NCBI GenBank assembly: GCA_964572475.1
Contig: CAZNEZ010000023.1
Span: 1 to 31,433 of the forward strand
Source: CAZNEZ01 sp964572475
GTDB taxonomy: Bacteria > Bacillota > Clostridia > Lachnospirales > Lachnospiraceae
Direction: 5' to 3'
DNA: 31,433 nt
The notes beneath the pieces were generated by a model. It made no database searches. It saw only the letters and a program-made list of their open reading frames with translations, and had not been told where the DNA came from. Shown here one piece after another: positions 1 to 7,182 of this stretch. The position numbers were made by a program, and so were the translations under genes. Positions within the stretch are counted from its first letter, which is position 1. Each line of letters begins with the position of its first letter.

Positions 1-55
1 AGTTGTAGACGAATTATAAGATTACGCTGAGCGTTAATCAGATAATATAACAAAA

Positions 56-95
56 ACACCATATAAATGCGTTATGCATTTGTATGGTGTTTTTT
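56..95 (+). terminator. Rho-independent terminator of an upstream gene
   Basis: A 15-bp stem (ACACCATA, one wobble pair, AAATGC against GCATTT...TATGGTGT) closes a 5-nt loop and runs into six T residues. It probably ends a gene lying to the left of the window, whose last codons would fall within bases 1-30. Confidence 0.85.
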
Positions 96-170
96 GAATT
101 ATTAGAAAAATGTGCTATACCATAAAACATTTAAGGAAGATGTAATAACATTATAAAAATGAATTATGTA

Positions 171-199
171 TTGTAAAAATGCATATAATAAAGTATAAT
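171..199 (+). promoter_or_regulatory. Sigma-A promoter of the 6S-like RNA
   Basis: TTGTAA (171-176) and TATAAT (194-199) are separated by exactly 17 bp, which predicts a start near 206. Nothing protein-coding follows before the structured RNA and its terminator, so this promoter most likely serves the RNA gene. Confidence 0.65.
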
Positions 200-242
200 A
201 AAACTAAGAAAAAAGCACTTATAGATTTGAGTGTATGAAAAA

Positions 243-450
243 ATAACCAAGTAGATTTTTACTAATGTTTTTCCTGGAATGTTCGATAATCCTGTTCATT
301 TTGAACCTACATTTTATTAAAGGGATTCCGATATTACTTCTACAAATGTCAGGCCTCCTTAGAGTGGAAGGCAGCGTAGTAGCTGAGGTTGCCCACCTAG
401 CTTTGCTAGGAATCAAAATATCAGGAACCGGCATTTTGGGTTATACTAAA
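243..450 (+). ncRNA. ssrS: Probable 6S RNA
   Basis: This stretch has no credible protein but folds as one long interrupted hairpin. ATAACC (243-248) pairs with GGTTAT (439-444), AATG with CATT (264-267/432-435) and TCCTG with CAGGA (272-276/422-426). A large central bubble follows. Its 5' strand begins GAATGTTCG and carries a small GTTCA/TGAAC hairpin; its 3' strand carries the CCTAG/CTAGG hairpin (396-410). An apical arm spans about 322-394. Closing stem, open bubble and apical arm is the architecture of 6S RNA, which mimics an open promoter and binds sigma-A RNA polymerase. The exact ends are uncertain: the promoter predicts a start near 206, and the transcript should run to the terminator at 457-484. 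An SRP RNA was considered because of a GTCAGG...GCAGC match, but the invariant GGAA tetraloop is absent. Confidence 0.62.
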
Positions 451-456
451 GAAATA

Positions 457-485
457 AAAAGGGCTGTTTATAACAGCCCTTTTTA
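457..485 (+). terminator. Rho-independent terminator after the 6S-like RNA
   Basis: A 12-bp stem AAAAGGGCTGTT / AACAGCCCTTTT with a 3-nt loop (469-471) ends in a T tract. It lies about 10 nt after the closing helix of the RNA. Confidence 0.85.
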
Positions 486-592
486 TAATAATAAATTATC
501 AACAAGTACAGTGTATAGCATTAAAGAAATATACATAGTCATAACATAAGAACCTGTACAATATAATATAAAAACAAGTTTAGAGGTGCAAC

Positions 593-2944
593 ATGCATAG
601 GATATTAAACAAGAAGATTATTCTTGGAGGAATATGTGGAATAATTGTAATTGCTTTGTGTATATATAAGATATTTTTTTCAGGAGGAGAGGCAAATCCG
701 GATACTCTTGTAGTTACAAGAGGACAGCTAGCGAAGTCAATAGCTCTTGTAATGCATACTAAGGAAGAATGTGCTGCTTCAGAAGATCAATATGGTATTA
801 ATTCAGAAGAATGGTATATAAAATATATGAATATGATGTATGCAGACGATTATTTTGATAAAGAGGATATTAAGGCTACAAGAAGAGAAGCTACGAAAGC
901 TATTACATATAGTGATTTGCAGGGAGTTCTGGATAAGATGAATATAGTTGACGAAGAGATTAATTCCATTATTGATTCATATCAACCCAGAGACAAAGTA
1001 TATGGTTCGGAATTCTCTAAATTGTATATAAGAATATTAACAGATATTCAGGCTCTTGATGAAAGCAAAGTATTTGAGACAGAATTTGTACCACTTTGTA
1101 CTCCGAGTAATGATAAAAAACTTAATGCATGGCAGTCAGTTACAAACATAGGGAAGTATAGCTTTGAGGGACTTTCAATGGACTATTATCTAGATACAAG
1201 GGTAAATGCAGTAGTTAAAGATGGAGAAATTCTTTGGATAACAGGAATAATAGATAATACCATACAGTATGTTAATACTTATGTTGAAAAAGTTGAAGAC
1301 AATGTATTATATACGTTTATTAATGGAACTCACAGGGAATTCAAGGTAGATGATAATGTTCAGGAACTATCAGCAGGGACTATAACGGATATAACATTAA
1401 CAAATAAAAAAGTAGTTAAAGTTGCAGTAAAGTCAGATACAATATCTGGAAAAGTATTAGTATCTGATAAAAATTATATTGATATTAGTGGATATGGACA
1501 AATTATTCTAGATGAGAATTGTAAGATATATAAGAACTATGGAGAGATTGAGATGGGCGATTTTTCCAATGTAGTTGTAGGATATGATAATCAAAACTTT
1601 GTTGTAGCTGAAGGAAAGATTTGTGCTATTCTTATCAATAATCAGGCTGATGGCGAAAATATAAGAGTTTTGATTTCAAATACAGGATTTAAAAGTCAGA
1701 CACATGAAAGTATTTCTTTTTCGTCAGATGAAGATTTTAATATTACTTATGGGGATAAAACAGAGACTCTTAAGGCAGGGGCAATGATTACGCTTAACAG
1801 TGACAGTCCTTATCTTAGTGACGGAAGAATTGTAGTAAAAACGGTTTCAGATGCAGGTAAGGTAAAGATTAATTCAATAAAGAGAAGTTATGGTGAAGCA
1901 GAATATAGGGGAACGATTGAGATTGTTAAAAAAGGTACAGCACTTAATATAATTAATGAACTGAGTATTGAAGATTATTTATATGCTGTTGTTCCAAGTG
2001 AGATGCCATCTAGTTATCCTGCCGAAGCACTAAAAGCACAGGCTATATGTGCAAGAAGTTATGCATATAAGCACATTTTAAATAATTCATGCAGTAGTGA
2101 AGGCGCGCATGTTAACGATACGACAACATTTCAGGTATATAACAGTTCTAAAGAACAGGAGTCAACCAATAGCGCTGTAGATGAAACTTGTGGAGATATA
2201 CTAAAATGTGGTGATGAGATTGTTACTGCATATTTCTTTTCTACATCTTGTGGAAGTACAGCAGACGCTACAATATGGGGAAGTAGTGGTGTCCCATATA
2301 TTAAGGGCGTAATGCTTACTAACCAGGAAACCCATTTGGATTTGACTAAAGAAGAGGATTTTAATACATTTATCAGTCAGGATTATGATACTTATGATAA
2401 GGACTATGCTTGGTATAGATGGCATATATCATTCTCAAAGGATAAGATATCAACTATAGTAAATAGAACAATTAAAGAGATAATAGGTTCACGACCAACA
2501 TCAGTTCTTGTTAAAAAATCAGATGGAACATTTGCACAAGGGACTGTATCTGGAATAGGAACAGTTAATACAATTAGTGTTTGTAAAAGAGGTAATGGTG
2601 GAGTTGCTGAAGAAGTATTGATTGAAGGTACTGAGAATACTGTTAAGATATGTACACAATCAAGTATTAGAAATCTTATTGATCCAGAGGGTAATTCAAT
2701 CGTTAAGAATGATGGCTCGGAGAATAAGTCTCTGAAAATGCTCCCTAGTGGTTTCTTTATGATAAAAAATAATTCCAACGGTGAGTTTGAATTTGTTGGT
2801 GGTGGATATGGTCATGGTGTAGGATTAAGCCAGAATGCATCTAAGACTATGGCTGAAAATGGAATGAAGTGTGAGGATATACTCAAATTCTTCTATAATA
2901 ATGTAGAAATCACAGACTGCTACAAAAAAGGTTCTGAAAAGTAA
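593..2944 (+). CDS. SpoIID/LytB-domain cell-wall protein, long form
   Basis: 783 residues. A single N-terminal membrane segment lies at about residues 8-30. A poorly recognisable, beta-rich region follows to about residue 430, and then a SpoIID/LytB domain to the C-terminus. The domain shows VPSEMPSSYP with Glu470 at the position of the SpoIID lytic transglycosylase catalytic acid, then ALKAQAICARSYAY, a FSTSCGSTA segment, and the C-terminal GGGYGHGVGLSQ (His741). SpoIID of endospore formers cleaves glycan strands during engulfment and is about 340 residues. This protein is more than twice that length, so it is a LytB-type relative rather than SpoIID itself. RBS AGAGGTG lies just before ATG 593. 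The MBL-fold gene follows after 67 bp on the same strand and may be cotranscribed. The domain call is firm; the biological role is not. Confidence 0.85.
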   Translation: MHRILNKKIILGGICGIIVIALCIYKIFFSGGEANPDTLVVTRGQLAKSIALVMHTKEECAASEDQYGINSEEWYIKYMNMMYADDYFDKEDIKATRREATKAITYSDLQGVLDKMNIVDEEINSIIDSYQPRDKVYGSEFSKLYIRILTDIQALDESKVFETEFVPLCTPSNDKKLNAWQSVTNIGKYSFEGLSMDYYLDTRVNAVVKDGEILWITGIIDNTIQYVNTYVEKVEDNVLYTFINGTHREFKVDDNVQELSAGTITDITLTNKKVVKVAVKSDTISGKVLVSDKNYIDISGYGQIILDENCKIYKNYGEIEMGDFSNVVVGYDNQNFVVAEGKICAILINNQADGENIRVLISNTGFKSQTHESISFSSDEDFNITYGDKTETLKAGAMITLNSDSPYLSDGRIVVKTVSDAGKVKINSIKRSYGEAEYRGTIEIVKKGTALNIINELSIEDYLYAVVPSEMPSSYPAEALKAQAICARSYAYKHILNNSCSSEGAHVNDTTTFQVYNSSKEQESTNSAVDETCGDILKCGDEIVTAYFFSTSCGSTADATIWGSSGVPYIKGVMLTNQETHLDLTKEEDFNTFISQDYDTYDKDYAWYRWHISFSKDKISTIVNRTIKEIIGSRPTSVLVKKSDGTFAQGTVSGIGTVNTISVCKRGNGGVAEEVLIEGTENTVKICTQSSIRNLIDPEGNSIVKNDGSENKSLKMLPSGFFMIKNNSNGEFEFVGGGYGHGVGLSQNASKTMAENGMKCEDILKFFYNNVEITDCYKKGSEK

Positions 2945-3011
2945 AAAGATAAAAATATCAATTGTAAAATCCAAGAGCAATATTAATATTGCAAAGTGAG
3001 AAAGGCAGAAT

Positions 3012-3905
3012 ATGAACAAAAAGAAGAATATAAATTTGATTATGGCTGCTATATTATTAATATTTATATGCATTGTAGTAGGAATAATAAGACCATGGAA
3101 TAAGAGTACATTGGATAGCGGAATACAAAATTCAGACAATGATTTTAATACTACAAATGATACAAGTACTACAAATGATACAAGTACTACAAACGGATTA
3201 AAGGTTACGTTTTTGTCAACTGGTAAGTCAGATTGTATATTTATAACAGGTAATAGCTTTAATATGATAATAGATGCGGCAGACAGTGATGATTATTCGC
3301 ATATCTCCCAACTTATTGATGAAACTGGAAATAATACAATAGATTATCTAGTGTTAACACATCTGGATAAAGACCATATTGGAGCGGCTTCTTTGATAGT
3401 AGAGGGCTACGATGTAAAACATATTATAAAACCTGATTATAGTGAAAATAGTGATGAATATCAGGCACTTATAAATGCTATGTCAGATAAGAATAAGAGC
3501 TTTGAAATACTTAAAGAGAATAAGAGCTTTGAGGCTTGTGGGTTGACATTTACATTAATGCCACCTAAGGAGAAAAGTTATGATAGTGATAATGATTACT
3601 CTATTATAACAACTATGGTAGGACAAAAGGATAGATATCTTTTTATGGGAGATGCCGAAAAAATAAGACTTGAAGAATTTATGAAGGATTCTTCGGCTGT
3701 TTATGATGTAGTAAAAATACCTCATCATGGATTTGACTGTAATAAAACTATTAAGAATTTTATAACAATAGTTGCACCAAAGACATGTATACTAACAACA
3801 AGTTCTGAAAGCCTTGCAGATGCTGACTTGATTAAATATATTAAGAAGCAGGAATCTAAGGTGTTAGGAACTTATGATGGTGATATTGTTATGAAAGCTG
3901 AATAG
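3012..3905 (+). CDS. Membrane-anchored metallo-beta-lactamase-fold hydrolase (ComEC C-terminal type)
   Basis: 297 residues. An N-terminal signal-anchor helix covers about residues 7-25. A Ser/Thr/Asn/Asp-rich linker follows (about 35-60) and includes a repeated NDTSTT motif encoded by a tandem DNA repeat. The MBL domain runs to the end. Metal ligands are visible as THLDKDHIG (His117, Asp119, Asp121, His122), FMGDAE (Asp214) and PHHG (His238/His239). This set resembles the DNA-uptake-related ComEC/Rec2 C-terminal domain and the free-standing secreted homologues common in Firmicutes. The substrate cannot be told from sequence; a nuclease or phosphodiesterase is possible. RBS AAAGG precedes ATG 3012. 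The stop codon lies one base from the stop of the convergent YihY-family gene. Confidence 0.8.
   Translation: MNKKKNINLIMAAILLIFICIVVGIIRPWNKSTLDSGIQNSDNDFNTTNDTSTTNDTSTTNGLKVTFLSTGKSDCIFITGNSFNMIIDAADSDDYSHISQLIDETGNNTIDYLVLTHLDKDHIGAASLIVEGYDVKHIIKPDYSENSDEYQALINAMSDKNKSFEILKENKSFEACGLTFTLMPPKEKSYDSDNDYSIITTMVGQKDRYLFMGDAEKIRLEEFMKDSSAVYDVVKIPHHGFDCNKTIKNFITIVAPKTCILTTSSESLADADLIKYIKKQESKVLGTYDGDIVMKAE
3149..3193 (+). repeat. 18-bp tandem repeat inside the MBL-fold gene
   Basis: The 18-bp unit TACTACAAATGATACAAG occurs twice in full (3149-3166, 3167-3184) and then as a 9-bp partial copy. It stays in frame (six residues per unit) and lengthens the linker between the membrane anchor and the catalytic domain. 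Confidence 0.9.
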
Positions 3906-3906
3906 A

Positions 3907-4782
3907 TTAAGAATCCTTTTTTGACTTGCGTTTTCTTCTGATTAACATAGCATAATGGTCTGTAACAGGCTTAATAAATGTATTAATCTCAGCACCAATA
4001 AATACGATATACATACAAAAGTATACCCACAGCATTAATACTATAAAAGTAGTTAGACTTCCATACATATAGGAAAAGTTACTAAAGTTATTAATGTATA
4101 CAGAATAAATGGAGGAGAAAGCAATCCAGCCAATTGCTGAAAAGAATGCACCAGGTATGTTGTTGAATAAGGAAAGCTTTTTGTTTGGTACTATTCTATA
4201 TAGAATTAAAAATGCAAAAGCAAGAATTACAAATGAAATAAGAAGTTTAAAATCAAGAAATATACCAATTATATCATATATTATAGGAGCGGTATGATAT
4301 ATCAGCTTATATATACTATTACCAAATACAAGCAGTACTAGAGATACTGCTAATGCAAGGACAAATATAACAACATATAAAGATGAAATCAGTCTGAGCC
4401 TAATATAACCACGCTTTTCATCAATTCTATAGATAGAGTTTAATCCTCTGATGATAGCTAATACTCCTTTGGAAGCAGACCAGATTGCTGCTATAGCGGC
4501 AATGGAGATAAATGCTCCTGTTGAATTGGAATACAATTCCTGAACAATATTAACAATTATTGGTTGAAGAGTAGTAGGCATAAATCTAACAGAATATGTA
4601 AGTAGTGTAGATTGAGTTACAGGTGTATATTTAATCAGAGTTAAAAGAAGCATAAGACATGGAAATAATGAGAGTACAATAAAAAAAGATGCCTGTGCTG
4701 CAAAGACACCAACATTATCACGGTTCATCTTTTTGATAAATGCTCTTATGGTTATTATCATATCTAAAAAAAATTGTTTCAT
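3907..4782 (-). CDS. YihY/BrkB family integral membrane protein
   Basis: 291 residues with about six hydrophobic helices. The family signature is recognisable: NVGVFAAQASFFIVLSLFP near the N-terminus, a central segment with IWSASKGVLAIIRGLNSIY, and a late YGSLTTFIVLMLWVYF helix. The family was once misnamed ribonuclease BN; it is a membrane family without an established general activity. RBS AGGA lies just upstream of the ATG at 4782, and a promoter is visible at 4830-4858. The gene converges on the MBL-fold gene with one base between the stops, and I see no hairpin terminator there. The Lys/Arg-rich C-terminus is presumably cytoplasmic. Confidence 0.88.
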   Translation of the reverse strand: MKQFFLDMIITIRAFIKKMNRDNVGVFAAQASFFIVLSLFPCLMLLLTLIKYTPVTQSTLLTYSVRFMPTTLQPIIVNIVQELYSNSTGAFISIAAIAAIWSASKGVLAIIRGLNSIYRIDEKRGYIRLRLISSLYVVIFVLALAVSLVLLVFGNSIYKLIYHTAPIIYDIIGIFLDFKLLISFVILAFAFLILYRIVPNKKLSLFNNIPGAFFSAIGWIAFSSIYSVYINNFSNFSYMYGSLTTFIVLMLWVYFCMYIVFIGAEINTFIKPVTDHYAMLIRRKRKSKKDS

Positions 4783-4829
4783 TTAATCCTCAATTCTGAT
4801 AAAATTTGAATTACATATTTTCACCTATT

Positions 4830-4858
4830 ATTTTAAATATATGTATATATTATCACAA
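4830..4858 (-). promoter_or_regulatory. Promoter of the YihY-family gene
   Basis: On the minus strand TTGTGA (4858-4853) and TAAAAT (4835-4830) are 17 bp apart. This gives an expected start near 4823 and a short leader before the ATG at 4782. Confidence 0.6.
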
Positions 4859-4906
4859 TTATACATTTAAATAAACCAATAAAATAATCATAGCATGGAG
4901 GTAACA

Positions 4907-5689
4907 ATGAAAATTACAGAAGATGTAGAAGTTGGAAAAGTTGGAGATTATATAATTTACATGGATTTTTTTGAAAATGAAGTTAAAAGCAGAGAAAAAA
5001 CTCCTTGCATATTATGGATTCATGGTGGAGCTTGGTGCGACCATAATTTGAACAGAAAATACAGGCCGCAAGAGGAATTTAAGACATTTACAGATGCAGG
5101 ATATGTAATTGCCTGTGCAGAATATAGGCTTACAGATGAGGCGGTATTTCCAGCACAGATAGAAGATTGTAAATGCTGTGTAAGGTATCTAAGGTCACAT
5201 GCTGAAGAACTTAATATAGATGTAGATAGAATATATGCATGGGGAGAATCAGCAGGAGGGCATCTGGCTGAAATGCTTGCGGCAACGGCAGGTAAAAAAG
5301 AGTTTGAGGGTAACGCCGGCAACAATGATTACAGTAGCGACATTAAAGCCGCATGCATATGGTATGCTCCTGCAAGACTAGAAGATGAATATATGATAGA
5401 TAAATATGGATGGAATGCCAATCTGGTTGGGCATGAAAATCCAACACCTAAGGAACTTTCATGGATTTCTTCATATACATATATTGATGAGCAAACAGTA
5501 CCATGTCTGCTAATGCATGGTGATGCAGATACATTAGTAGATATAAACCAGAGCAATATGGTATATGATAAGATGAAAGAACATAAGGTGGATGTAAAGT
5601 ATGTGGTTGTCCCCGGACAGGGACACGGATTCTTTAAAGGTCATAAGTATTATAAAATGATACTTGATTTTTTTGAAAGTATATGCTAG
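4907..5689 (+). CDS. Alpha/beta hydrolase, esterase/lipase-like
   Basis: 260 residues when started at ATG 4907. An in-frame ATG at 4895 overlaps the strong GGAGG (4897-4901) that sits 5 nt before 4907, so 4907 is preferred. Signature of the BD-FAE/hormone-sensitive-lipase-like group: oxyanion-hole HGGAW (His39-Trp43), nucleophile elbow GESAGG (Ser115), HGDADTLV with probable catalytic Asp208, and GHGF with His240. There is no signal peptide, so it is cytoplasmic. The substrate cannot be predicted; short acyl esters or acetylated sugars would be typical. The stop codon TAG is also the first half of the -10 box of the pheST promoter. Confidence 0.88.
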   Translation: MKITEDVEVGKVGDYIIYMDFFENEVKSREKTPCILWIHGGAWCDHNLNRKYRPQEEFKTFTDAGYVIACAEYRLTDEAVFPAQIEDCKCCVRYLRSHAEELNIDVDRIYAWGESAGGHLAEMLAATAGKKEFEGNAGNNDYSSDIKAACIWYAPARLEDEYMIDKYGWNANLVGHENPTPKELSWISSYTYIDEQTVPCLLMHGDADTLVDINQSNMVYDKMKEHKVDVKYVVVPGQGHGFFKGHKYYKMILDFFESIC

Positions 5690-5692
5690 AAT
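5664..5692 (+). promoter_or_regulatory. Promoter of the pheST T-box transcript
   Basis: TTGATT (5664-5669) and TAGAAT (5687-5692) have a 17-bp spacer, with start near 5699. The -35 lies inside the hydrolase coding region and the -10 begins with its stop codon, so pheST transcription starts right at the end of the upstream gene. Confidence 0.7.
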
Positions 5693-5698
5693 TCATTT

Positions 5699-5948
5699 TA
5701 TATAAGAACAAAGGCATTGATAGTGTTAGTAGATGTTTATTTTCTATCAGAGAGAGAAAGTCGTCGGCTGAAAGCTTTCTTAAGTTCAGATAAAACATTG
5801 AATTTCCCACTGGAGCTGTGAACCTGAAAGGAAACAATTAAGGTTTGACGTATTTGCACGTTACGCAATAGAGAGCTTATGTTATTATAAGAACTTGGGT
5901 GGTACCGCGGAATTTATACTTCGTCCCTTTTTGGGGCGAAGTTTTTTT
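5699..5948 (+). promoter_or_regulatory. T-box riboswitch, tRNA-Phe responsive
   Basis: Class T-box leader upstream of pheS. Visible parts: lower stem I AGTG/CACT (5722-5725/5808-5811); specifier-loop 5' strand TTAGTAGA; upper stem ATGTTT/AAACAT; AG-rich box CAGAGAGAG; a GGCTGAAAG loop; and the T-box proper TGGGTGGTACCGCGG (5896-5910). The 3' strand of the specifier loop is GAATTTCC and contains the Phe codon TTC at 5804-5806, which agrees with the downstream phenylalanyl-tRNA synthetase genes. Known mechanism: uncharged tRNA-Phe pairs with the specifier and with the T-box, stabilising the antiterminator and letting transcription proceed. Confidence 0.95.
5918..5948 (+). terminator. T-box-controlled intrinsic terminator
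   Basis: A 10-bp stem ACTTCGTCCC / GGGGCGAAGT (one G-T pair) with a T-rich loop is followed by seven T residues. It is the alternative to the antiterminator formed with the T-box sequence immediately upstream. Confidence 0.93.
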
Positions 5949-6056
5949 ACTTTATAGGAAAGTACGCAGAAGCGTGAAACATTCAAGAAGAACTGCAACG
6001 CAGTTCTTCCAAGTGTTCACGCTGGTGAACACTTTTTCATATAAAGCAAAAAAAGT
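5942..6056. repeat. Nested palindromic element in the pheS leader
   Basis: The spacer between the T-box terminator and pheS is almost entirely self-complementary. Outer arms: a T7-ACTTTATAGGAAAGT stretch (5942-5963) against ACTTTTTCATATAAAG followed by A7 (6031-6054). Middle arms: AGCGTGAAACATT (5971-5983) against AAGTGTTCACGCT (6011-6023). Core: GAAGAACTGC-AAC-GCAGTTCTTC (5987-6009). An alternative local hairpin AAGTGTTCAC-GCTG-GTGAACACTT (6011-6034) ends in a T run and could itself terminate. The core and the outer-arm sequence recur near mraZ (18868-18970), suggesting a small dispersed repeat. Confidence 0.65.
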
Positions 6057-6105
6057 CGCTGATTCATTAAAGTCTTTAACACATTTATAAAAGGAGATTA
6101 ACAAG

Positions 6106-7125
6106 ATGAAAGAAAAATTGCAGGCAATTAAAGAAGAAGCAATTAAAAAGATTCAGGAATCTAATGGAATTGATAAGTTAAATGATATTAAAGTGGCTTA
6201 TCTTGGCAAAAAAGGTGAACTGACTGAAGTACTTAAAGGTATGAAAGATGTTGCTGCTGAAGAAAGACCTAAGGTTGGTCAGATGGTTAATGATACAAGA
6301 ACAGCTATTGAAGCTAAGCTCGAAGAGATGATGAAAAAGCTTGCAGCAGAAGCAAGAGAAGCTAAACTTAAAGCAGAGGTTATTGATGTTACACTTCCAG
6401 CTAAGAAGAATAATGTTGGTCATCGTCATCCTAATACAATAGCGCTTGAAGAAGTTGAAAGAATATTTGTCGGAATGGGATATGAAGTAGTTGAGGGACC
6501 AGAAGTTGAGTATGATTACTACAACTTTGAGGCACTTAATATTCCTGCTAATCATCCTGCAAAAGATGAACAGGATACTTTCTACATTAATGACAACATT
6601 GTACTTAGAACACAAACATCATCAGTTCAGGTTCATGAGATGGAAAAAGGTGAGCTTCCAATCAGAATGATTTCTCCAGGACGTGCATTTAGATCAGATG
6701 AGGTTGATGCAACACATTCACCATCATTTCATCAGATTGAAGGTCTTGTAATAGATAAAAATATAACATTTGCCGACCTTAAGGGAACACTTGATAAATT
6801 CGCTAAAGAACTCTTTGGAGAGGATACAAAAGTTAAGCTTAGACCACATCATTTCCCATTTACAGAGCCAAGCGCAGAGGTTGATGTAACTTGCTTTAAA
6901 TGTCATGGAAAAGGCTGTAGAATGTGTAAAGGTTCTGGCTGGATTGAAATCTTAGGCTGTGGTATGGTTCATCCAAAAGTACTTGAAATGAGCGGAATTG
7001 ATCCAAATGTATACACAGGATTTGCATTTGGTGTAGGACTTGAGCGTATTGCACTTCTCAAATATGAAATTGATGATATGAGATTATTATATGAGAATGA
7101 CACACGTTTCTTAAAACAATTCTAA
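6106..7125 (+). CDS. pheS: Phenylalanyl-tRNA synthetase alpha subunit
   Basis: 339 residues, the usual length. Class II synthetase catalytic subunit that charges tRNA-Phe as an alpha2-beta2 tetramer. The N-terminal 85 residues are a Lys/Glu-rich coiled coil that contacts the tRNA. The catalytic core shows GHRHPNTIALEEVERIF, HPAKDEQDTFYI, motif 2 with FRSDEVDATHSPSFHQIEG, a Cys-rich CFKCHGKGCRMCKGSGW segment, and motif 3 in FGVGLERIALLKYEIDDMR. RBS AAAGGAG precedes ATG 6106. It is first in the T-box-regulated operon and pheT follows after 57 bp. Confidence 0.97.
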   Translation: MKEKLQAIKEEAIKKIQESNGIDKLNDIKVAYLGKKGELTEVLKGMKDVAAEERPKVGQMVNDTRTAIEAKLEEMMKKLAAEAREAKLKAEVIDVTLPAKKNNVGHRHPNTIALEEVERIFVGMGYEVVEGPEVEYDYYNFEALNIPANHPAKDEQDTFYINDNIVLRTQTSSVQVHEMEKGELPIRMISPGRAFRSDEVDATHSPSFHQIEGLVIDKNITFADLKGTLDKFAKELFGEDTKVKLRPHHFPFTEPSAEVDVTCFKCHGKGCRMCKGSGWIEILGCGMVHPKVLEMSGIDPNVYTGFAFGVGLERIALLKYEIDDMRLLYENDTRFLKQF

Positions 7126-7182
7126 AAATGTAATTTAGATAGGATAATTCAATAACTCAGGTATAGAAAGGATATTATAGAT

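Noticed and set aside
1..30. Tail of an upstream coding region
   Set aside because: Frames ending at 17-19 (VVDEL) and at 28-30 are both possible ahead of the terminator at 56-95; the fragment is too short to choose or name.
340..384. Signal recognition particle RNA helix 8
   Set aside because: GTCAGG and GCAGC flank a hairpin as in SRP RNA, but the invariant GGAA tetraloop and the surrounding helix sequence are missing; the overall fold fits 6S RNA better.
219..549. Two overlapping open frames on opposite strands (219-434 minus, 265-549 plus)
   Set aside because: Both lie across the structured 6S-like RNA, one reads through its terminator, neither has a ribosome binding site, and the translations match nothing recognisable.
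3905..3907. Terminator between the convergent MBL-fold and YihY-family genes
   Set aside because: The stops are one base apart and no hairpin with a T tract is visible in the adjoining coding ends.
4109..4297. 62-codon plus-strand frame inside the YihY-family gene
   Set aside because: Antisense shadow of a well-conserved membrane protein, without a ribosome binding site or family match.
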